Origin: Acidovorax sp.
Lineage (GTDB): Bacteria; Pseudomonadota; Gammaproteobacteria; Burkholderiales; Burkholderiaceae_C
NCBI GenBank assembly: GCA_011620245.1
Contig: WOZN01000001.1
Location: 5,169 to 15,469 of the forward strand
DNA: 10,301 bases
Direction: 5' to 3'
Shown: positions 1 to 7,200 of the stretch, in pieces
Position numbering within the stretch: position 1 is the stretch's first letter
Layout: every line of letters starts with the position of its first letter
The notes under the pieces: generated by a model
What the model was told of the DNA's origin: nothing
Database searches by the model: none
The model's input: the letters and a program-made list of their open reading frames with translations, nothing else
Translations under genes and position numbers: made by a program

Positions 1-472
1 TGGCGAAGCGGGCGTCGGGCTCGTCCAGGCCCAGGGTGTGGGGGGCGATGACGATGGGCAGGCTGGGGCCGCCGTGACCACCGGCACCGGGCGCGCTGGC
101 CAGGTGGGTGATGGGGTAGTGGCGCGCATCAGTGCCCTCGCCCAGGGTGATGCCGGTGCTGGCGGCCACGCTGGGGTAGGCCAGGGCGTCGCAAAGCAGC
201 TCGGTGATGAAGCTGGCGGTGGCGTGCTGGGGGTCGTAATCGGCGCGCTCCAGCAACGGGGCAAAGCTGCGCCACTGGGCGCTGGCAATTTGAAAGGCGC
301 GGCCGATTTCGTCTTTGAACTGCAGGCCCCTGGGCAGGCGGTAGTCGGCCTCGGTTTGCAGGCGGGCGCTGCCGTGGGCGGCCTTGGCCAGCACGTCGGG
401 CAAGAACAAGCCGCCTTCGAGCCGCAGGGTGGGCAGGTTGAGGGCGGCGGTGTGGCGGCGAACGCTTCTCAT
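1..472 (-). CDS. N-terminal part of a large protein, probably a DNA methyltransferase of a DISARM-like system (cut by window edge)
   Basis: Only the first 157 codons are present; the frame is still open at the left edge. ATG at 472 is the first start after an in-frame TAG at 479-481, so the start is fairly well fixed, although no strong Shine-Dalgarno site precedes it. The visible part begins MRSVRRHTAALNL, continues with a 'LRLEGGLFLPDVL' segment (about residues 16-28) and a 'FKDEIGRAFQIASAQW' segment (about 50-65). This style is, from memory, typical of the leader region of very large Eco57I-type/PglX/DrmMI-like N6-adenine methylases, whose catalytic motifs (SAM-binding FxGxG and NPPY) lie hundreds of residues further on. 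Those motifs are outside the window, so the function is inferred mainly from this leader and from the neighbouring SNF2 and DUF1998 helicases. In that role it would mark host DNA, or supply the modification half of a restriction-like system. Codon use matches the SNF2 gene upstream. Confidence 0.5.
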   Translation of the reverse strand, partial: MRSVRRHTAALNLPTLRLEGGLFLPDVLAKAAHGSARLQTEADYRLPRGLQFKDEIGRAFQIASAQWRSFAPLLERADYDPQHATASFITELLCDALAYPSVAASTGITLGEGTDARHYPITHLASAPGAGGHGGPSLPIVIAPHTLGLDEPDARFA

Positions 473-519
473 GGGCGGCTACTTTTTTTATAAATTCGGT
501 ATCAAAATGAGAGCATGTT

Positions 520-538
520 GCGCTTGCACTCAAAGCGC
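520..538. repeat. Intergenic hairpin between SNF2 gene and methylase-like gene
   Basis: A perfect 6-base-pair stem (GCGCTT at 520-525, AAGCGC at 533-538) encloses a 7-base loop. It sits in the 129-base gap 473-601 between the SNF2 stop and the next start. On the minus strand no clean T-run follows the stem (AACATGCTCTCATTTT), so it is not a convincing intrinsic terminator. The AGCGCTT-type stem with T-rich flanks resembles interspersed intergenic repeats that I recall from Comamonadaceae genomes, but I could not test this. The same gap has a TTGACG hexamer at 566-571 (minus strand) and a TATAAA hexamer at 487-492. They are too far apart to form one promoter, so a separate promoter for the downstream gene is possible but not shown. 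Confidence 0.45.
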
Positions 539-601
539 TGCAGTGGTTTTCTTCGCCTCAAAAATTCGTCAAAAACCATAGCAAAACAGTGGCGCAACTG
601 G

Positions 602-3511
602 CTACAGCGCATCGGGCAGCAGCACGTACACGCCCATCACGTCCACCGGCAGGCAGGGTGCCACGCTGTACTGGCCCACGTCGCGGGCGGCTTCGCGCAC
701 GCGGCGGTGGTCGGCCAGCAGGGTTTGGGCGCGCTCGTGGGCCAGGGCTTGCAGGCGCTCGGGGTGGGCGGCCAGGAACTGCAGGGCCTGGGCCACTTCG
801 CGGGCCATGGCCTCGCGCGGCAGATTGGCGGTGGGCACGCACTCCAGCAACTGGGCGGTGGTGTCGTTGCTCAGCCATTCGGGGTTGCTGCGACCTTTGA
901 CGGCCAGGGCCACGGTTTCTTCGGCCATCATTTGGTAGGGCTGGCGGCGGCGCACGTAACCCAGCTGGTGGCGCAGGCGCAGCAGCACGACGGTGGTGAC
1001 CACATCGACCGCGTCGGTGATGGTGGCGGCGCAGCGCGCGGTGATACTGGCGGTGGGGGTGGCGCCTTCGCCCGATTGCAGGGCGTTTTCAAGCAGGTGG
1101 TCGGCCAGCACGCTCACCAGGGGGTGGCTGCGGTGCAGTTCGGCAAAGTCCAGCGTCAGCGTGGTGTGGGCGGCGCGGGTGGCGCCTTCGGGCACCAGGC
1201 CTTCGTCGGCCAGGCGCTGGCGCAGGGCTTCGGGCAGGTGCTGGGTGTGCAGGCGGTGGGTGTTGCGCCGCGCGGCCTCCAGCGGGGCGCCCAGGCGCGC
1301 GCAGGCGCTTTGCACAAAGCGCTGCACGTCGGCATGGCTGCCCAGGGCGGCTTGCTGTTTTTGCCATTCGGGCAGCACTTCGTCGGGGCGGATGCGGCGC
1401 TGGGCAAACACGGTGCGGTTGGCCTTGGCTTTTTCGAGCGCATCGGTCCACCGGGTTTGCAGCGGGGCCAGCAGGGCCTCGGCTTCTTCAAAGTCAAAGC
1501 CCAGTTGGGCTTGGGCGCTGTTGCGGTTTTCGCGCTTCATCAGCGCGGCCTTGATGAGGGCCTGGTTGATGCGCTGTCTGTCTTCGGGCATGGGCACGAG
1601 CACGCCCAGCTCTTTTTGAATGGCCTCGCCCTTGCGCAGGATGACGTTGAGCACGAAGCCATCGACCGGGTTGTCTTGCCCATAAAGCATGGTGCAGCGC
1701 ACCTCGGGGGCTTGCTGGCCAAAGCGGTCCACGCGGCCCTCGCGCTGTTCATGGCGGGTGGGGTTCCAGGCCAGGTCGTAATGGACGACAGCGGTGAACA
1801 GGTGCTGCAGGTTGATGCCTTCGGACAGGCAGTCGGTGGCCACCAGAATGCGGCCAGCCTGGGTGCCCTCGCCCTCTTCCATGCCTTCTATCTTTTCGCG
1901 GCGCTCTTCGGGGCTGAGTTCGCCGGTGACCACGTCCACCAGCACCTGGGGGAAATGTTTTTTGAGCTCGGCGGCCACGTAATGCGCGGTGGCCACGTAG
2001 CGGCAGAACACCACGGGGGCATAGCCGTCTTGGACCAGGCCTTCCATGTGGGCGATGAGGGCGGCAAGTTTGGGGTCGCCGCCCTTGCCGCTCAGGCGCC
2101 GGGCTTCGGCAATCAGGGCCTGCAGGCGCGCGGCGTCTTGCAGGGCGGTGTGGGCGTCGTCCAGCTGGCCTGCGGGTTCCAGGTCGTTGCCGTGCAGGTC
2201 GTCGGCGCCGCCGTCGTGCAGGCGGTCGTCTTCGAGCAGGTCATCTTCGTCGGCGCTGCCCAGGCCCGCCGTTTTGCCCTCCAGCCGGGTGGTGAGCGCC
2301 TTGACGGCCGCCGCCGGGGACGAGGCCACGCAGCGCAGCAGGGCCAGGGTGGCGTACCAGATCAAGCGGGCGCTGCCTTGCTGCGTTTGCTCGACCGATT
2401 CGGCCGATTCGGCCGATTCGGCCATTTCGCGGCAGTAGGTTTGCACCGCGTCAAAAAAGGCGCCCCAGTCGCCGGTGAGCTTGTAGGTCAGCTCGGTCTT
2501 CATGCGGCGGGCAAAGCCCCGGCCGTCGTGGGTTTCGGCCTGCCATTCCACGATGTCCTTGCGGCGGCGCTGCACGAAGTGGCGGGCCAGTTGCTGGCGC
2601 AGCGGGTCGTCGGCCGAGGTGCGGCTTTGCAGTCCCACAAAGGCGGGGTCGAGCAAAGACAGCAGGTTGTAAAACGCGGCTTCGTCGCCCGAGTGCGGGG
2701 TGGCGGTGAGCAGCAGCAAGTGGCGTTCAGCATCTTTGGCCAGGCGCTGCAGCAACTCGAAGCGCAGTTGCTTGCCCGCGCCGCTGCTGGCACAGGTATG
2801 CGCCTCGTCCACGATGATGCATTCGGGGGCGATGCTCAAAAAGTGCTCGCGGTGGCGCTCGCTCTTGATGTAGTCCAAGCTGACCACCACGATGGGGTGC
2901 TGGTCGAACAGGCCCACGCCGTGCGGCAGGTCGCGCTCGATGCGACTGGCACTGGCCGATGTGAGGGCCACGGCCTGCAGGTTGAAGCGGTTTTGCAGTT
3001 CGGCCTGCCATTGCTCGACCAAATGCGGCGGGCACAGCACGGCCAGGCGGGCGACTTCGCCCCGGTCGATGAGTTCGCGGGCAACCAGCCCGGCTTCGAT
3101 GGTTTTGCCGATACCCACGTCGTCGGCAATCAAGAGGCGCACGGTGGTCAGGCGCAAGGCCATGAGCAAGGGCACGAGCTGGTAGGCGCGCGGCTCGACG
3201 GCGATGTTGCCAAACGAGCGGAACGGCCCGCCGCCCGCGCGCAGCTTCAGGCGCAGGGCGTCGCGCAACAGCAGCGCGGCGGCATGGTTGCCGGCCTGCG
3301 CGGGGTTGGGCCAGGCAAAGGTGGCGGGGGTGACGGGCTCGAATTCCAGCTCGGGGATCAGGGCGATGATGTCTTCGTCCGCACCGCCCAGGGGGCGCAG
3401 GCGCAGCAGGCTGCCCACGTCGCCCTGGTGCGTATCGGCCTGCACCACCCATTCGCGGCCACGGGCGCGCACCAGGTTGCCGGGGCGGTAGTCAAGGGTG
3501 TCGGTGGTCAT
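602..3511 (-). CDS. SNF2/RapA-type helicase, DISARM DrmD-like
   Basis: A 969-residue superfamily 2 ATPase predicted to translocate on double-stranded DNA. The N-terminus (about 8-60) has a small beta-rich 'GNLVRARGREWVV' domain like those heading RapA and DrmD proteins. Motifs seen: Q-motif-like RAYQ 108-111; Walker A DDVGIGKT 130-137 (K136), followed by the IEAGL typical of the RapA/DrmD branch; DEAH 235-238; TATPH 269-273; motif V SEGINLQ 563-569; and motif VI QREGRVDRFGQ 589-599 with both arginine-finger candidates. Both RecA-like lobes are therefore intact. Residues about 355-460 form an acidic, low-complexity insertion that includes an AES triplet repeat. The C-terminal 350 residues are helical and contain an RLRHQL...RRR stretch that I associate with DrmD-like proteins. 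ATG at 3511 overlaps the toxin stop as ATGA, and no Shine-Dalgarno site is visible, so translation is probably coupled to the toxin. The family (SNF2) is certain; the DrmD assignment is by resemblance only. Confidence 0.88.
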   Translation of the reverse strand: MTTDTLDYRPGNLVRARGREWVVQADTHQGDVGSLLRLRPLGGADEDIIALIPELEFEPVTPATFAWPNPAQAGNHAAALLLRDALRLKLRAGGGPFRSFGNIAVEPRAYQLVPLLMALRLTTVRLLIADDVGIGKTIEAGLVARELIDRGEVARLAVLCPPHLVEQWQAELQNRFNLQAVALTSASASRIERDLPHGVGLFDQHPIVVVSLDYIKSERHREHFLSIAPECIIVDEAHTCASSGAGKQLRFELLQRLAKDAERHLLLLTATPHSGDEAAFYNLLSLLDPAFVGLQSRTSADDPLRQQLARHFVQRRRKDIVEWQAETHDGRGFARRMKTELTYKLTGDWGAFFDAVQTYCREMAESAESAESVEQTQQGSARLIWYATLALLRCVASSPAAAVKALTTRLEGKTAGLGSADEDDLLEDDRLHDGGADDLHGNDLEPAGQLDDAHTALQDAARLQALIAEARRLSGKGGDPKLAALIAHMEGLVQDGYAPVVFCRYVATAHYVAAELKKHFPQVLVDVVTGELSPEERREKIEGMEEGEGTQAGRILVATDCLSEGINLQHLFTAVVHYDLAWNPTRHEQREGRVDRFGQQAPEVRCTMLYGQDNPVDGFVLNVILRKGEAIQKELGVLVPMPEDRQRINQALIKAALMKRENRNSAQAQLGFDFEEAEALLAPLQTRWTDALEKAKANRTVFAQRRIRPDEVLPEWQKQQAALGSHADVQRFVQSACARLGAPLEAARRNTHRLHTQHLPEALRQRLADEGLVPEGATRAAHTTLTLDFAELHRSHPLVSVLADHLLENALQSGEGATPTASITARCAATITDAVDVVTTVVLLRLRHQLGYVRRRQPYQMMAEETVALAVKGRSNPEWLSNDTTAQLLECVPTANLPREAMAREVAQALQFLAAHPERLQALAHERAQTLLADHRRVREAARDVGQYSVAPCLPVDVMGVYVLLPDAL
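2397..2423. repeat. Three perfect copies of a 9-base tandem repeat inside the SNF2 gene
   Basis: The unit gattcggcc is repeated three times without error. Read on the minus strand it encodes Ala-Glu-Ser three times (residues 364-372 of the SNF2 protein), in the acidic linker between the two helicase lobes. The unit is a multiple of three, so slippage would change linker length without breaking the frame. Confidence 0.85.
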
Positions 3512-3891
3512 TGGTGTGCGATGTAGGTGAGCTGGCGTTGGTGCTTGAGTGCAAGCAAGACGACCTCGGTGTCTGAGTGGGCGTACAAAACAACATACGG
3601 ACCGATGACGTATTCACGCAAATGGGGCAAGCCCGCCGACTGCGCCATTTGCTGCACAGCGGCCAGGCGCAGGTGGGCCTGCGCCGATTGAGCATGCATA
3701 AACCGCGCTGGACGGCCACTGGCGGGCGACCAGCCCAGCAGCGTTTTCATCTCGCGCAAGTCCCGTTTGAGCTGCGCAAGCCGCGCCGCTGCACTGGCGG
3801 CATCTTGCTCCACCATGAAGGCATGAACTGCTTGCAAGCTGGCAGCAAAATTGGGCGTGGCACCGACTTGGGCGTTGACTGGGCGCGGCAT
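3508..3891 (-). CDS. RelE/ParE-family toxin of a type II toxin-antitoxin pair
   Basis: A 127-residue protein with the layout of a ParE/RelE fold: two N-terminal helices (about 13-50, rich in Ala, Leu, Arg and Glu), then beta strands LREYVI (91-96), PYVVLYAHS (98-106) and EVVLLALKHQRQL (109-121). The pattern 'Y-x-V-L-Y ... V-V-L-L-x-L-x-H-x-R-x-L' is the family hallmark. Members act either on DNA gyrase (ParE) or as ribosome-dependent mRNA endonucleases (RelE); the sequence does not settle which. It is longer than the usual 95-100 residues because of an extra helical segment at about 63-88 between the helices and the first strand. ATG at 3891 shares its A with the antitoxin stop (TGATG), and the stop overlaps the SNF2 start (ATGA). 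No own ribosome site is evident, so translation is probably coupled on both sides. Its placement inside a helicase operon is unusual. Confidence 0.82.
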   Translation of the reverse strand: MPRPVNAQVGATPNFAASLQAVHAFMVEQDAASAAARLAQLKRDLREMKTLLGWSPASGRPARFMHAQSAQAHLRLAAVQQMAQSAGLPHLREYVIGPYVVLYAHSDTEVVLLALKHQRQLTYIAHQ

Positions 3892-4172
3892 CAGTCGGCC
3901 AGCAAATCGTCCAGCGCTGCGGGGGCGATGCGCTCGCCCGCTAACACCTGCCGCAGGGCGGTTTCGGCATCTGCCAACAGCACCAGGCCAGCATGTTCAA
4001 GCTCTAGGGCATGGTAGTAGTCGAGCCTTTTCGCATCGACCAGTGCCACATAGCTGGAGCCGTTTTTGGTGAGCACTTTCTCGGACCCGGTGCCGACCAC
4101 GTCTTCGGCCAGCTCGGTGAGGCGGGCTCGCGCTTCACTGATGGGGATGATGTCTCTGGCTCGCAATGTCAT
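3891..4172 (-). CDS. Phd/YefM-family antitoxin
   Basis: A 93-residue protein, MTLRARDIIPISEARARL at the start, with the Phd/YefM dimerisation and DNA-binding pattern (ISEARARLTELAEDV, then KVLTKNGSSYVALVDA). The C-terminal part (about residues 52-93) is helical and acidic, as expected for the toxin-binding tail. The frame runs upstream to 4298, but I place the start at 4172. AAGGA lies 7 bases before that ATG, a sigma-70-like promoter lies just further up, and the family consensus begins here. The alternative ATG at 4223 has no ribosome site and would lie upstream of the likely transcription start. Such antitoxins neutralise the toxin and repress their own promoter, alone or as a complex. The stop overlaps the toxin start by one base. 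It is the first gene after the large helicase, from which it is separated by 61 bases. Confidence 0.85.
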   Translation of the reverse strand: MTLRARDIIPISEARARLTELAEDVVGTGSEKVLTKNGSSYVALVDAKRLDYYHALELEHAGLVLLADAETALRQVLAGERIAPAALDDLLAD

Positions 4173-4179
4173 ACCGCAA

Positions 4180-4184
4180 TCCTT
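4180..4184 (-). promoter_or_regulatory. Shine-Dalgarno site of the antitoxin
   Basis: AAGGA on the minus strand, 7 bases from the ATG at 4172. It is the best ribosome site in the window and decides the antitoxin start against longer alternatives. The toxin and SNF2 genes downstream have none comparable. Confidence 0.75.
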
Positions 4185-4198
4185 AATGAATTTATTAA
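4183..4198. promoter_or_regulatory. Imperfect palindrome, likely antitoxin operator
   Basis: TTAATGAATTTATTAA is a 16-base palindrome with 14 of 16 positions symmetric. It lies between the -10 box and the antitoxin start and overlaps the Shine-Dalgarno site. An AATAAA motif also occurs twice on the minus strand at a 10-base interval (4190-4195 and 4200-4205), so two sites would face the same side of the helix. This is the usual position for Phd/YefM autoregulatory operators; binding itself is inferred. Confidence 0.5.
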
Positions 4199-4203
4199 CG
4201 TTT

Positions 4204-4232
4204 ATTGTATGACTTGCCAGCATCGTTGTGTC
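4204..4232 (-). promoter_or_regulatory. Sigma-70-like promoter for the antitoxin-toxin-SNF2 segment
   Basis: On the minus strand there is a good -10 box, TACAAT (4204-4209), with a weak -35, GACACA (4227-4232), 17 bases away. Transcription would start near 4197, about 25 bases before the antitoxin ATG. The -35 touches the end of the helicase gene (stop at 4234-4236). The stretch is strikingly AT-rich compared with its surroundings. With no terminator before 602, transcripts from here should also cover the toxin and SNF2 genes. Confidence 0.5.
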
Positions 4233-4233
4233 T

Positions 4234-7200
4234 TCAACCGAATGCAAGGGGGTTCTGACTGAATTGCGCGCTCCATTGGGTGGGGTCTGGCATTTCAATC
4301 AAGGTGTAGCCTTTGTCCAGCAGTGCTGCGGCGTGCGCTGAGCTGGGTGCGGCAAGCACCACCACCGCGCGCGCCGCCTTGTAGTGGGCCGCCACGGTGA
4401 GCTGGCCGCCCAGCACCGGCACCTGGTACTGGTCGGGTTCACGGTAGCCGCCTGCCTGCAGGGCTTGCTGCCATTGTGTGAACAGGCTGTCGAGGCTTGC
4501 TGCATCTGTCGGGGCCTGTACGCTGGCCCTGGGTTTCGGGACGGGTTCATCAGGAGCAGGGGCAACCTGGGCATTGGCCAGGGTAACCAGCATTTCGATG
4601 GCCTGGGCGTTGCGGCGGTTGATGTGGTCGTGGTCGGGCTGGTTGAAGTACGACAGCAGGCACTGGTAGCAACCGGCTTCGCAAATGCTCTGGCCGGTGG
4701 CGGTTTTTTGCTCAAGCGCCGCCAAGCCATCGACCGTCCAGGGGCCCGTGGGCTGGGCATGGTGCATCAGGCGCAAAGCCTGCGCAGCCACCTGCGCCAT
4801 GGCCCCGGGCTCGGTGGCCAAGCGGGTGAGCACGCCCGCGCCGCCCTCGGCCGCTTCGTAGAACAGCAGGGCTTTGCGGTCATCTTGCTTGGGCAGGGGT
4901 TCGGCCACCAGTTCGGATTCTTCGATCTGGAAGGTCATTTCGATGCCACGCTTGAGGGCCGCCTGCAGGGTGGCCATGGCCTCCAGTTCCAGCGGTTTGG
5001 CGGGCGCGAGGATCAGGATGTTGCGGTGGTCCTCGACGAACGGGACGATCTGCTGGTTGGGCACCTTGTCGAGCAGGTCGGTCTCGGTGGCGTCTGAATC
5101 TTCGGTCGCGCCGGGCTCGTCTTTCTTGCTCCACTGCCCGGTGATGGGGTTGATGTAGAAGCCGAGTTGGTCTTTATTCTTGCGACGGCGCCAGCCCCGG
5201 TTGATGCGCCAGATTTGCGCAGCAGGGGCGTAGGTGAGAGTGGCCAGAGGGTCTTCGGCAGTGCCATCCAGGCCGGTCACCTGCGACTTGTGCTGGGCAA
5301 TCTGGCCGTCGGGCCCTGGCAGAAAGCGGTAGGTGGTTTGCAGCTCAAAGCCCTGGCGCTGGCGGTCTTCGTCGTTGATGGAAATGCGCTCGACCGGAAT
5401 GGTTTCGACGGTTTCGATGCGGTAGAGGCTGCGCACCCAGTCCAGGTCGGTGAGCAAGGCGCCGCAGTTTTCGCACAGGTTGTGGTGCGGCTCGGTGCCG
5501 TCTTCGTCCCCCATGTGGGCGTAGCCGCACTGGCTGCAGACGCGGCTGGCCACGGTGGCAAGCTGGCTGTTGCCCGAGATGTGGTCCGCCGAGCCGACGT
5601 TGAGTTTGGCGCGCACCACGCGGTACATGCGGCCCTGGTGGTAGATAAGACTGCGTGGCCCGAATTCAGACAGCGCCAAAAAGCGCGGGCGGCTGACCAT
5701 GCTGCCTTCGTCGTCCTTGCCTTTGGCGGCCATGCCACCCTTGGCGGGTATCCAGGCCATGAGGGGCAGGCGCGGAAAGTTGTAGCCCGGTAGAAAGCCC
5801 TGGCTGGCCAGGTAGCGGTAGGTGTAAAAGTCAGAGTTCTGGCCGTTGCCCGACTTGAGCAGCACCGCATATTGGCGGGCAGCGTCGCCGTAGCGGCGCT
5901 GGGCGTTCTGCTTTTCGGCGTGGCTGGTGGTGTAGCTTTTGACCACCTGGTTGGCCATGTCCATTTGCTTGCGGGTGGCGTCCACCAGCACGCGCCAGCG
6001 CTCAAAGGCTGCGCTGAAATCGGCAGCGGCGCGCCGCACGGTGGCATCTATCTGCTCGGCTGAAAACCAGGCGCTGCCCGCCAGCACCGGCGCGAGCTGG
6101 GCCATGAAGCCCTGGGTGCTTTGCAGGGCGCGCGCAGTGACCTCGGGGGCTGTTAGCTTTTCTTGTAGCGCCGGTTGCAATGGCTTGTCGGGTTTTTCAA
6201 GGTCGAGCAACGGCGAAATGCTGGTGTCGAGCTCCAACTGCGCGGCAGCCATCCAGACGGCGTGCAGGTGGCTCTCGACCAGATCGCGGTTGGCCAGGTC
6301 CAGTGTGGGTGGCTTGACGATGCCGTGCACCATTTCGGTGGCATGGTGGAAAAACCATTGGTCGTGCGGGCTGAGCGCAGCGCAGTAGGTGATGACCAAG
6401 GCTTGCTGGCCCGAGCGCCCTGCCCGGCCACTACGCTGGGCGTAGTTGGCGGGTGTGGGTGGCACGTTGCGCAGGTACACCGTGTTCAGGGCCGAAATAT
6501 CGACGCCCAGCTCCATGGTGGGCGAGCAGAACATGACGGGCAAGCGCTCCAGTGGTGCTTCATGCGCCGGGTTGGCCAGCCAGTCTTTGCGGTCTTTTTC
6601 GGTATAGCGAAAGCGCTGCTCAAGCAGTTGACGGCGGCTGGCGTCCACCTGCGCGGTGTGTTCCTGGGCCTCGAAGTCGAACAAAGGGTGCCCCTGCTCG
6701 CGCAAGGTTTGAGCCACTGCCAAATACAGGGTGCGGAAATACTGGTTGTGCTTACCGTCTTCGAGGGCTTGTGATTCATCCACCAGGCGCCAGTCCATGG
6801 AAGATGCGTTAAGGCGCCAGCCAACCACAGCACCTTCTACATCCAGCTTGTGCACGTAGCCGAAATGTGAAGCGGCCTGGAGCAGTTGCTCCGTCAGCTC
6901 CACCCATTGGGGGTCTTTCCACGTCGCCACTTGAGTAGCGGCCGAACTGTCTTTCCAGAACTTGGCGGCCTTGATGTCTTTGAGCAAACGTGAACGGGAG
7001 CCGCCCGGCACCAGGTCTGTTCGCGGCTTTCCCTTGTATTCAGGGCGCTTGGTCAGGATGAGGTACTTGGCCGTCTCCAAGTTTTCGTCGGAAGCGAAAG
7101 CCCAGCGTTCATTGAGGTATTGATGGGCGGTGGCCTTGGCCTTGTCTTGCTCCACGGGGTCGAGGTAGCGGGTTTCCAGACACAGGCTGCGACGCATGCT

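Noticed and set aside
38..493. Plus-strand 151-codon frame opposite the methylase-like gene
   Set aside because: Gly/Ala/Gln repeats typical of a shadow frame; the minus strand gives a natural protein with a fixed start.
520..538. Hairpin as a rho-independent terminator of the SNF2 gene
   Set aside because: The stem has only 6 pairs and no T-run follows it directly on the minus strand.
515..3526. A 1003-codon open frame on the plus strand covering the whole SNF2 gene
   Set aside because: Its product is an unnatural Gly/Ala/Val/His/Gln-rich chain with no domain. It is the antisense shadow of a gene with strong GC-biased codons, which removes stop codons from the opposite frame. The minus-strand frame has all the helicase motifs.
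4173..4298. Longer antitoxin with 42 extra N-terminal residues
   Set aside because: The extension would run through the promoter and the helicase end, has no ribosome site at 4298 or 4223, and lies before the family's usual start; the ATG at 4172 has AAGGA at 7 bases.
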